Of a stretch of DNA of 64,000 bases, positions 23,006-33,923 are shown piece after piece (within the stretch, counting starts at the first letter, position 1; every line of letters starts with the position of its first letter). The position numbers and the translations under genes are program-made. Below the pieces are notes generated by a model. It saw only the letters and a program-made list of their open reading frames with translations, was not told the DNA's origin and made no database searches. Source of the DNA: Auxenochlorella pyrenoidosa. Lineage: Eukaryota > Chlorophyta > Trebouxiophyceae > Chlorellales > Chlorellaceae. The stretch covers positions 886,991 through 950,990 of the forward strand of contig KQ482003.1 of the NCBI GenBank assembly GCA_001430745.1. The letters run 5' to 3'.

Positions 23006-26000
23006 TCAGGGCAGCGGGGTGGGCTGCACGTTCCAGATCTCCCGGGCGTACTGCTCAATCGTGCGGTCGCTGGAGAAGAAGCCGTTGGAGGCGGTGTACA
23101 GGATGGAGCGGCGGGTCCACTCCTCCTGGTCGCGGTACAGCTTGTCCACCTCGTCCTGGGCATCCATGTAGCTGGCAAAGTCGTTGGCTGCAGGCGGGGA
23201 GGGGGGCAGCGCCGGGTGTGCAAGCAGGAAGCAGAGCCGACTGGGGCCTGCAGGGCATCAACGTCAATGCTGTGCATGTGCCCTGCTAAGAACGCCCTTT
23301 CAACCAGAACATTAACGCCAAACAATGATTTGCGGAAAACGCTCCATTCTCCTGCAACCCCTGGCCTCCCTGCCCCTTGGCTCACCCAGCAGGAACCAGT
23401 CGTTGCCGCGGGTCATGTCGTTCACCGAAGCCACCAGGTCATCAAAATAGTCGGGGCGGCCAAATGCGCCGGCCTTGACCATGTCCAGCGCCGCGGTCCA
23501 GCGGGGGTCATAGTCCTTGAAGTCCTTGCGCTCCTGCAAGGGTGAGGGGGAGGGAGAGCCCTTGATTCAGTCGCGAAACAACGCGCCAATCTTGCCCTGC
23601 ATGGACACACAAGACTGTCCGGGACCGGAAAAGCAGGTGATCCATCAGGCAGGGAGACACATCAAACACTTCAGAAAACAAAAATCAAAATGTTCACAAG
23701 CACTAGCCCAGAAAGGGGTTGACTGGATACAGGGCATGCCCAAGCACGCGACAGCCAGGCTCGGGCGGCGTGAGTGCCCACCTCGCGCAGGCGGTTGATC
23801 TCCTCCGCCCGCACGCCGAAGATGAACAGGTTCTCAAAGCCTGCGCGCCGAAGGAGCACGAGGTTGATTGGCAATTCGTCAGGCAACCGGCAGGTGCAAC
23901 CCAGCAGCTGTGAGTTTGTTGGTGCTTGTCAGCAGCACAGTCAACACAGCATGGAAAGTCTCTCGAGTCCTAGCAAGAAGGTGCCGGACCCGCACGCTGT
24001 CAGCCCAAAGAAGGGTACCCACCAGTGTTCTCGCCAATCTCGATGTTGGCGCCATCCATGGTGCCGATGATGAAGGAGCCGTTGAGCGCAAACTTCATGT
24101 TGGAGGTGCCGCTCGCCTCGGTGCCCGCGGTGGAGATGTGCTGGCTGCAGGGCAAGCCAGGTGTGCAGGGCAAACATGGGTGGGCAGAGGCCACCGTGCT
24201 GGACGCATTGAAACGAAGGATTGAAACGGAGGAGCGGAGGCTGGCTCAGAGCAGGGCACTGAAGCCACAGCTGCTGCAAGCGAAAGTGCATTCCTCGCGC
24301 GCACGCCACCAACCAGCTGCAAGGCTGCACCTGAGCTCGGCGCCGGGGATGATGATCTCAGCCTCAGACACGTTGTAGTTGGGCAGGAAGATGACCTGCA
24401 AGGGGCAGGAGGGGTGTGCACAGGGAGCTGAGGCTCAGCGGCACGGGATGGGTCGAGGTGGGCTTGAAAACAGCGGCGTGTGGGAGCGCCCTGCAATGCC
24501 ACCCAGCCCGGCCGCCCTACCGCGCCCTACCATCCCTCTGGGCCCCTCCCCGCAGGCATGACTGCCACAGCAGGGCGCAGCCGATTTGGCATGGAACCCG
24601 GCGGGCTGGGCACCAGGCCTGGCGGGGGGCCCCACCTTGAGCAGGTCGCCGACCTCGGGGTCGTTGTTCACCGTCTCGGAGATGGACAGGATGAGGCCCA
24701 CAATCTTCTTGGCCATGTAGTAGGCGGAGGCCGCCTTGCCGCCAAACACGCACACGCGGGGCACCATCTGCGGGGCGGTGCGGGGAGGCAGCGCGCGGGA
24801 TAATACGTGGGGTTGGCACGCCGCAGGCAGCTGCTGGCAGGAACACTGAAAGGCACAAGCTGCCCTGATGCCTTGCCACCGTTGAGGGGTCTAATTGGTT
24901 GCAGAGGTTGTTGTGGCAGGGCAGGCGGCGCTTGCCTTGGCGCGCTCCTCGGGGGTGGCGTCCTTGATGGTCTTGTAGCGGTAGATGAGGGAGATGGCGT
25001 TCATGAACTGGCGCTTGTACTCGTGGATGCGCTTCACCTGCGGCAGGGCAGGCGGGCGGGCAGTGCATGCATGGCCTGGTTGGCAGGTGGATGCAGCGGC
25101 GTGCCCAGCCCTCAAGACCCTGCAGGCACATGCTGTTCACATCAATGCCTGCAAAGCAAGCGGGCTCCGTGGCACAGCCACCCGTAATACCCCTGCACAG
25201 TGGCCCCGCCACCCCATCCCAGTGGCTGGCACCCACCTGGATGTCGAACAGCGGCTCGGTGGAGACCTCGTAGCCGGTCACCTCCTTGATGTGCGCCGCC
25301 AGGTCGGCCTTCTTCTGCTGCTTGATGGCGCGCCAGCGGGCGCGGAAGCTGGCGTCCTCGGCAAAGGGCTTGAGCTTCTCCAGCAGGGTGGCATCCTTCA
25401 CCCAGGCGTCAGTGCCCAGGGCCTGCATGTCGAGGCAGTGGGTTGGAGCGCAGGTTGGGTAGGGTAGTGCAGCAGCGCAGGAAGGGGCAGAAGGCTTGGT
25501 GCCGGGCATTGGAGTGGCAATCTCCGTGCCCAACATCCGATGCAACCCATAACCAGGAACGTGCGGCTACCCGCAAAGCGGTTGCGCTTGCTTGGCAAGC
25601 CTGGCCAGCCGCCCACCTCGGTGATGAGGGCAGACAGCTCGGGGTTGCAGTACGCCAGCCAGCGGCGCAGGGTCACGCCGTTGGTCTTGTTCTGGAAGCG
25701 CTCAGGGAACAGCTCCACAAAGTGCTGCGGAGCAGGGGTGGCGTGCACAAAGATGCTTCATGAATGTTGCCTGGAGTGAGCGAGGCAGAAACCCCTGTTT
25801 TCAAACACACAGCTGCAATGGCTGCAAGCATGCCAGCAGTGCATGTCCCCTGCTGCTCCGCTCAAAACGCCCAGGTGTTGCCGCACTCACCGGGAAGATG
25901 TCGGTCTTGATGATCTCCGAGTGGATGGCCGCCACACCGTTGACCGCAAAGGAGCCCACCACTGCCAGGTAGGCCATGTTCACCAGCCTGCAGCACACCG

Positions 26001-29000
26001 GCAGGGAGGGGGGCGCTGGGCTGAGGCAGGCGGCGGCTCGACGAGGACAGCTGCTGTGCCCATTTGCGGAAGGAAGAGGGTGCAATGCACTCAGCCTGTT
26101 AGCAAAGAGCTGTGCACCGCTCAGCCGGCCAGGGGCGCTCACATCTCGCCCTTGTTCCACTGGTTCTCCTGGATAATGCTGTAGGTCTTGAGGGCCTCCG
26201 CCACGTGGTCGACCTGCAGCCAGCAGGTGGAGCGGGGGCGGGTGGTTGTGGGTTTGGGGCCCGGCCTGCTTACCCCGAAAGCCTGCTCTGCCAAGGGAAC
26301 GGCGAGTCTGACGACCAGCAGCGTCCTGCCTGGCAGTGCTGGTAGGCCCAAGGCCAGCCCCTGAGCTGGCCAACCCACCTCATCCTTCTTCTCCTCCGCA
26401 GCCTCCTCCTCCTCCTCAGCCAGCTCCTTGCCCTCCGCCTTGGCAGCAGCCTCCTTCTCGGCCTTCGCGGCAGCCTTGGCCTCCGCCTCAGCAGCCGCCT
26501 TGGCGGCAGCCTCCTTCTCCACCTTGGCGGCCACGTGGTCCTGCAAAGGTGGAGATGCAACAGCGTGCCAGCGATTCAAGCATGGCTGCCTCCTTCCCTC
26601 CAGGCTGCCACTCTTGGTCCTGTGCGCTTCCCCATGCGTGCGTCCACGGGCGCCAGCTAGCGGTTGAATCAGCTGCCCAACCGCCCTCGATGCCCGCACT
26701 CGAGGAAGTGCAGCCCTGCGCCCACCTTGATGGACGCCAGCCAGCGGTCGTTGATCTCCTCGATCAGCTGCATGTGGCGGGGCAGCAGCTTGGCCAGCAC
26801 GCGGACCGGCCACTTCTCCAGTGCCTCGGGCATGACGCTGCACAGAAGGGGGGGAGGGGGCGCCCAGGGTGGCAGCTTCAGCAGCCCTGCTGCCTGCTGC
26901 ACAGGCCAGCACAGGTACACGCCGATCTGCTCTGCCAGTCTGCAGACATCATAACTGCAGGCGCCTGCCTCTTTCTTCTCCATCCCTGCGGAAAATTCCC
27001 CTCACGTGTGGTTGGTGTAGGCCACCGTCTTGGTGGTGATGGCCCACGCCTGGTCGTAGCTCAGGCCGTGCACATCGATCAGCAGGCGCATCAGCTCAGC
27101 CACTGCGGAGCGGGCCAAAGAAGGGAGGCAGGGCCGGTCGAGGGCGGCAATGTCAGCCAACTGAGCGAGGGCAATGATGAGCAGCGCCACAATACTGCTG
27201 ACGTGGCAGGAGGGTTGCTGCAGTCATGGGGCCCTGGACGTGGCAGGAGGGTTGCTGCAGTCATGAAGCCCTGGACAGGCAGGGCAGTAAGCACGCAGGA
27301 GGCAACAGGAATGAAGGGGCCTCACCCGCAATGGTGGGGTGGGTGTCGTTCATCTGGAAGCACGCCTTCTCGGGCAGCCCAGACAGGTCAGAGTGCTTCT
27401 CCTGCGCACACAGGATGCAGACACACAACAAGGGTGAGGCTTGGCAGCACATGCGCCAATGGCGCTGTGCAGGCAACGCTGTTTGTCTAACATTCCGTCC
27501 CTGCCCTGACCCTCGCTCTCGTCTTCGGCCCCAGCCCTCCCCATGTTTGCCCCCCAGCCCACCCACCAGGTAGCGCGCGATGGTGTCCTGCAGCGAGGCG
27601 CTGACGAAGAAGAACTGCTGCTTCAGGCGCAGCTCCTTGCCCTCCTCGGTCGCGTCGTTGGGGTACAGCACGGCGGTGATCTCGTCCGCCTTGCGCTTCT
27701 GCTCCACAGCCTGCAGCAGGGGCAGGCCAGGCAAGGGCATCGCAACTCAGCACCGCCAGCACCCCGGAACAGCCCTTCTCCAGCCGGTCTGCCCGTCCTC
27801 TTTAGGCTGGTCCCCTCCTTACCAGGTGCCCTCAGTAATGCTGCAAGCACCGGGAGGCGCCCCCCCACCTGCACGTAGTCGCCCGCGTTGAAGGCCTGCA
27901 GGTCCAGCTCGGTGGTGGGCAGCGCATCCCACAGCCGCAGGTTGCTGCAGGTCTTGGTCTTGTAGCCGGGGATGGGCACGTCGTACGCCTCGGCAATCAC
28001 CTCCTCGCCGGGCACCCACTTGCCGTCCTGCACGGAGCCGTAGAAGCCCACCCTGCAGCAGGGGGAGGAGGGGCCGGTGCACGTGAGGGTGCTCGGCGAG
28101 CACCCAGGGCTGTCCACCGTGCACTCCCAAGGCCTTTGCTGAGTTGTGGTGCTTTACCGACACATGTGGCACCCAGGTGGCAGGCCCACGTGCCACGAGG
28201 CGCTGCTGGAGAAGGACAGGTTAAGCAGTGGTAACGAAGTGCAGCAGCTCCTCTCACTTGAACTGGGTGGCGGGGCGGCGGATCTCCCAGGGGTTGCCGT
28301 TGTCCAGCCAGTAGTCGGGCAGCTCAACCTGCAGCAGGGGGGGGGTGACAAAGACAACAGTCAAAGAGCTGCTGGGATGCCACAGTGAGTGGGCAGTCCC
28401 ACTGCAGGCAGGCGCAGCGCATGTTCTCTTGGCCCCACAGCAGCCAGCCCGGGAATGGCAAATTATAAAGTGCTGCAGCAGCGCTGCTTCCCGGTGCTCA
28501 TCAGGTGCTCCCGCGGTGCGCTGAGACTTCATGACCAGCAAAGCCCACGCATTGCTCCGTCCAGACCAAGCACCGCCCACCTGCACCCCGTCCTTCACTG
28601 CCTGCTTGAACATGCCGTACCGGTAGCGGATGCCGTAGCCCCTGCACAGAGGGGGCGGGGATGCAGAGCCGAGGATGCTGACACCGCCAGGCATGTTTGA
28701 AGCCAAGGTTGAAGCTCGTTTTCGTGGCGAGCATGAGCATGCAGTGCACGGCGCGCCGCTCACCAGCCGGGCAGGTCCAGGGTGGCGATGGAGTCGAGGA
28801 AGCAGGCAGCCAGGCGGCCCAGGCCGCCGTTGCCCAGTGCCGCGTCCAGCTCCTGGCTGCGCACCTCCTCCATGGAGGAGCCCAGCTTCTTGAGGGCCTG
28901 CGCAGTTGAGTGGAAAGAGTACACTGCACGCCTGAACTGAAAGCGCAGCATTTCGCGGTGCACGCCTGCTGGGTAAGCATACTGGGTGGCCCCACCCTGC

Positions 29001-29968
29001 TGTGCTGCACTCGCACCCCTGATGCCGCCATGCTCGTGTAGCACGGCCCGCCACTCTCTTCCTGTCACCGTCGCATAGCTCTCCATTGCTGTTATCAAAG
29101 CTCTTGAGCCCCCTCACCTCGGCGTACTCGCCCTGCAGGTCCATGTTGTGCACCGCGTTGGTCAGGGTGCGGCCCATCAGGAACTCGGCCGACAGGTAGT
29201 ACACATGCTTGGGGTCCTTCTCCCTGCAACCCGGCGGGGATGGGACACGGGTGAAGGGGCCGGCGCAGGGAGGGCAAGCTGGCACAGCGCCGCTGCCAGG
29301 GTGCCGCGAGTCGGTTGGGGGCAGGTCGGAGATGCCATGACCAGGCAGGCTGCGGTTCAAGCAAGGATGCAACACAATGCCACGACCAGTGATTCGAAAC
29401 AAAATTGCTGGCTATATGCGCCCGCATGCTGCACAATCTGGCACAAATGGCACTTGAATGGCAGGGGCTGCCACAGGAACCGCCAATTCAAATCGAAATG
29501 GTAGCCCTCCACACCCCGGCCCGGTCCTCACTTCCAGTAGGCCTGGGTGGCCTCGAAAGCATCCACCAGCTTGTTGTGCACGCTCCAGGCCACTGCAGGC
29601 AGCAGCAGCGCCCACGAGGCGGCAGGTCAGCGGGCCCTCTCCCCTCCCCCGTCGGTGGGGTTCTGGTAACGCGAGCGCGGGGCAGCACAGTTCAGGCCGC
29701 CGATCGCCGCGCCCCATTGCTCACCGCCCTGGTACAGCTTGGACGGGCCCGCAGGGGCGCCGGTGACCTTGTACTTCTCAGCAGCGAGGATGTCTGCTGC
29801 CACATCGTGCGTGCTGCTGCCGTTTGTGCTGCTGGCCGGCTTGTTGATCTCCAACACGGCGCGGGCCTGCATGGCGCCAGCAGCGCGCTGCTGGCGACCA
29901 GCACGGCCCTTGAGGAAGGCCTTCTGAGAAGGCTTCACGCCGCCCAGCAGGAGCTGGCTGCACTGCAT
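23006..29968 (-). CDS. Alpha-1,4-glucan (starch) phosphorylase, plastidial type with insertion
   Basis: Reversibly phosphorolyses the non-reducing end of starch or maltodextrin to glucose 1-phosphate, using PLP. The start is ATG 29966-29968, with a basic, Ala-rich leader that could be a transit peptide. More than 20 exons give a near-complete family sequence: [17 protein letters not shown] (29594), [16 protein letters not shown] (29210), [17 protein letters not shown] (28850), [13 protein letters not shown] (28640) and [13 protein letters not shown] (27360). Then come [20 protein letters not shown] (25970), [15 protein letters not shown] (25700), [12 protein letters not shown] (25040), [16 protein letters not shown] (24755) and the PLP site [18 protein letters not shown] (24125-24070), whose Lys in NMKF binds PLP. 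The end is [12 protein letters not shown]. An exon at 26542-26382 inserts a Lys/Ala/Glu-rich segment at the place where plant plastidial isoforms carry their extra peptide. A 37-bp tandem repeat lies in one intron. Confidence 0.95.
26382..26542 (-). other. Charged Ala/Lys/Glu insertion exon in phosphorylase
   Basis: This exon encodes [20 protein letters not shown], further [12 protein letters not shown] repeats, and a Glu-rich end closing in EEKKDE. Preceding (WLASIK) and following ([13 protein letters not shown]) exons are in frame. The predicted structure is a single charged helix or disordered loop. Plant L-type phosphorylases carry a 78-80 residue insertion at the corresponding site; sequence similarity to it is not apparent. 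Confidence 0.8.
27201..27274. repeat. 37-bp direct tandem repeat in phosphorylase intron
   Basis: Two adjacent 37-bp units begin at 27201 and 27238 (each starts ACGTGGCAGGAGGGTTGCTG). They differ at two positions near the end. The repeat lies in the intron upstream of the exon encoding [10 protein letters not shown] on the minus strand. Confidence 0.85.
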
Positions 29969-30561
29969 GGCCCTATTGATCAGAAGCCACGATCAAAGGA
30001 AGTGGCAGTCGCGGAGATCAAAGTGGAGCGATGGCCAGGGCAAGGGCTTTTGCTTGGAGGGCAGAGTTGGGCGAATGTGGGCTCGATCCAGTCGCCACGC
30101 AACAAACTGTCAATTGGTTGCACGGCGTCAATGCAATGTCCGACCTGCTGCCTGCTGTGCCAACTGGGCAGTTGGCCAGGCAAGCCCTCCGAGGGTCGGA
30201 GAGCGCATGCATGCTGCAAGAACCCTTGGAGCAAACTCTTTGTGCTGTTAGGCCACTGCCCGGCTGCCATCGCATGCTGAACTGAGCAGGAAGCTCACAG
30301 GTGGACAGCGTCGCACTTGCAGAGAGTAGGACCTAGAACAAGCCGTCTGTTCGGGTGGGACTGGCGGTCCTCTCGTAGTCGACCAACTGCTGCCGCTGCC
30401 GCCGCCACTCCCCGGCTGCTGCCAGTTGCTGCTGCATTTGTCCGCCAAAACAAACAAATGTATCAGTGCCTATGGCATGTATCGTTGATCTAAACCCCGC
30501 TGGTTGTGATCCACCAACTGAAAGAACAGCTCCTTCATTGTCTCGCAGAGTTTGAGCGGCT
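29969..30561. promoter_or_regulatory. Divergent promoter region, phosphorylase / methionine aminopeptidase
   Basis: 593 bp between opposed start codons. Both promoters and 5' leaders must be here. ORFs present show no family features, and no TATA box or RNA gene could be assigned. Confidence 0.45.
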
Positions 30562-33186
30562 ATGGCGGAGGCGGAGATGGCTGAGGGGCTGCTCTGTGCC
30601 ACGTGCCAGCAGCCTGCCAAGCTGCAGTGCCCACGCTGGTGAGTGCGCTCTTCCCCACCCCAGCCCTTTCAGCTCTTGCAATGCTCTTTCGGCCGCATTC
30701 ACCAATTCAGTGCAGGAACCGCAACCAGCAGCAGGTCTGCAGGCACACACCAGGCAGCCGGGCCCATGCCGCGGCCTGGTGTCCCTGCTGGCCAAGCGTC
30801 CCTGCCTCAGGATCCCCTCGGACCCGACTCTTGTAACTACCCCCCCCCTGCTGCAGCCTGGAGCTGAACCTGGAGAAGGACCTGGCGGCCTTCTGCTCAC
30901 AGGACTGCTTCAAGGCGTCCTGGGCGGAGCACAAGAAGCTGCACAAGCCCAGCGCCACTGAGGGATGGCACTACTGCACGCGGCGCGGCGCCGGACGCAG
31001 CCTCAACATGCCCGACTTCAAGTGGACGGGGGACCTGCGGCCTGCGCGCATTGGGCCAATGCGACCGGTAAGGCCCGCGGGCAGCTCCATCACAAGCAGG
31101 GAGCGCGGTGCGTGGCCCGTTGCTGCTGCCTGGCGCGATGGGTACTGCGTCACGCGCTTGCTGCTGCTCTCTGTTCTTCCGTCTTCTTCGCAGATCCCAG
31201 ACCACATCCCCAAGCCTGACTACTATGCCACGGGCTATCCTGCCTCTGAGATGGAGAGCCGGCAGCAGCACCAGGGTGAGAGCGACCTCTGCTTCCTGTA
31301 GGCATAGCGCGCTATGCTGTCTGTAAATGCTCCCTTGCCAAGTGGGGTCCTGCTGCTGCCTGCATTCCTGCCATGGCGTGCACCTGAGCATGCTGCCGCC
31401 GCTCACTGATATTTTCCTGCCCCCTGCTGCAGTCAAGATCCGCACAGAGAAGGACATTGCGGGCATCCGGGAGGCATGCCGTCTGGGCCGGCTGGTGCTG
31501 GACAAGGCGCATGCGGCGATCAAGCCGGGTGTGCTGACCGACGAGATTGACCGAATAGTGAGCCCTTGGATTACAGGGCAGCCAACACACGGTCATGCGT
31601 GGAGGTCCCGCACATCATGGCTGCACGTCGCTGCCTCAACTGCTGCAGGAAGGCCCTTTTTTCGTGAAGCCTGCGCGCTGCTCGTGTGCAGACCCCCCCC
31701 TCCCCCGCCCTCCTCCCCACCGCAGGTGCACGAGGCCACCATCGAGCTTGGCGCCTACCCCTCCCCCTACAACTACTTCAACTTCCCCAAGTCGGTGTGC
31801 ACCTCCATCAACGAGGTCATCTGCCACGGCATCCCCGACCGCCGGCCGCTCAGGGAGGGGGACATTGTCAACGTGGACGTGTCGGTGTACTACAGGGGCT
31901 ACCACGGTGAGGCCCAGGGCTGCAGGGGCGCGAGCTGAGCTGGCCTGGCCCAACCCACTGCATGTGGTGGTCGCAGTGAATGCCCGGCATCATCCCAGCG
32001 GCAGAGCACAGATACGACGCAGCTGCCCGGAGCGCAGAGGCGCCTACTCGCGCCGGCTTTTCCGTAACCGCGCTGGCTGTGCCCCCTTGCAGGCGACTTG
32101 AACGAGACGTTTGTGGTGGGCGAGGTGGACGAGCGGTCAAAGGAGCTCATCAAAGTGACCCACGACGTGAGTGCAGGCTTTTGCAAAGGCCGTGCCTGCC
32201 AGCAAGCAGGAGCAGCAGCACTGCGGAACGTTGGTTGAATGGGCGAGAGAACGGCGCTCTGCTGGTTGTGGATACTGGGCCTTCCTCAAGCACTGGACAC
32301 TGCCCCACCCCCTGCAGTGCCTGCACAAGGCTATCGCCATCTGCAAGCCGGGCACGCCCTACCGGGACATTGGGGATGTGATCACCAAGCATGCCAAGCA
32401 GTTTGGGTGAGGCCCAAGGGTGGGCAGGGCCTAGGCTGTGTTCTGGGTGCTTTCCGAGGCAGGCAGGACAGGCGGTCGGCTGCATGCAGCAGGGCCTTTT
32501 GTTGTCTGCATCCTGGTGCGTTGGAGGCATGCCTCCACAAGCCAGGTCGCTTTGCCATCAGCCATGCCACCCCACCCGTCTGGTGCTGCTTGCATGAAGT
32601 ATGTGTTGCCGCCCCCTCGCTCCCACCCTGGTTGCAGCATGAGCGTGGTGCGGACGTACTGCGGCCATGGCATTGGCGAGTTTTTCCACTGCGCTCCCAA
32701 CGTGCCGCACTACGCCAAGAACAAGGCCAAGGGCACCATGAAGGTTGGCGAAATCTTCACAATAGGTGGGTTGATGGGCTGGGCACTGGATCGCACGCAG
32801 GCCATGCACGAGTTATCTGGGCACACTTTCGGAGCTTGCCACCAGCCCAAGCATGGTTGCCCCTTGCGTCCCAGCACCAGCGAGCCAGGCGTTGCTGCCG
32901 CTGCTTCATGCCCTATGCCTGCATTTCCTTGTACCATGTTGCAGAGCCCATGATCAACCTTGGGTCGCACCGCGACAAGACCTGGCCCGACGGCTGGACC
33001 TCTGCCACCGAGGACGGGCAGCGCTCGGCGCAGTTTGAGCACACGCTGCTCATCACGCCCACCGGCTGCGAGCTGCTGACCGCGCGGCTGCCGACGTCGC
33101 CGCCGCTCTGGTGGGAGACGGAGGAGCGGCATCAGGCGGGCGGTGGCGAGGCAGCAGCAGCGGCGGCGGCAGTCACCGCCAGCTGA
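30562..33186 (+). CDS. Methionine aminopeptidase type 1, zinc-finger containing
   Basis: Removes N-terminal Met from nascent proteins at the ribosome. The start is ATG 30562 ([20 protein letters not shown]). The N-terminal C6H2 zinc finger is read as [15 protein letters not shown] spliced to [20 protein letters not shown] and SWAEHKKLH, as in cytosolic eukaryotic MetAP1. The linker [19 protein letters not shown] and [16 protein letters not shown] follow. The pita-bread catalytic domain shows the metal ligands in context: [20 protein letters not shown] (two Asp, about 31860-32100), [19 protein letters not shown] (His, 32655-32715), IEPMINLG (Glu) and [10 protein letters not shown] (final Glu, about 33030-33056). 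The stop is TGA 33184. All five ligands are present, so it should be active. Divergent from the phosphorylase gene. Confidence 0.96.
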
Positions 33187-33923
33187 GTTTAGTTGGACTG
33201 GCAGCGCAGTTGCAGTGTTGCCAATACCAATGATTTGAAAGCATGGCAAGCTCGGTGTACCGGTGGCTCATTCAGTATGCCAGGGAAGGAGGTTCAGGGA
33301 AGAGTGTCAGGGCACAGCCCGCCGGCAGCGATGGTCACTTGTGGATTCACCAGCACATCGTGCTTAAACAGGCGCGTGCCGCTTGTGGCAGCTGCTGCCT
33401 GAACTCGAAGCACTGTGCAGCACCTGAGCACTTTGGTGGAGATGTGGCCATGAGAAAAGCAGCCTCCCCTCTTGTACATGCCGGCTGCACATCCGCGCAC
33501 ACAGGATCAAGCAGAAAATGCTCGACTTGTGTTCACTGCTGAACATCTGCTCCCTAGTCCATCAGCGTTGTTGCAAAGAGCATGCCAACTGTCAAGATCT
33601 TGATGGCAGCAGCACCGGTGTGGTCGTTGCTGCCCATTCGGACCGTCCTCCGGCTGCACTGCTGGGAGTTCCGGGCGGGTGCGCTGCACGGCAACTCTGC
33701 CATCCTGCTGCTGTACAACGTGTGAATCTCTTACTCAGAAGAGCCACACAGGATCTCTGACAGCATGGCAGAGGGCGCAGCACGGAAAGCAGGCATGTCC
33801 CAAACCGCGTTAGCACATGCAATTCCCTTATTCGACGGCCCCTTGCGGCAGAGACAAGTGCATCTACATTGCCCGCCGCCCTGCAAGCCCACCTTCTCGC
33901 CCTTCAAGCACACAGCCAAGCAA
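33187..33923. other. Intergenic region between MetAP1 and deacetylase-like gene
   Basis: 737 bp in tandem orientation: 3' UTR of MetAP1 and promoter of the deacetylase-like gene. Several short open frames occur but show no conserved domain or plausible splicing. No TGTAA was found on the plus strand. Confidence 0.45.

Noticed and set aside
22768..23545. Plus-strand ORFs over the end of the phosphorylase gene
   Set aside because: Antisense shadows of well-conserved phosphorylase exons.
33243..33760. Short ORFs between MetAP1 and the deacetylase-like gene
   Set aside because: No conserved motif, no signal peptide, and codon content unlike neighbouring exons.
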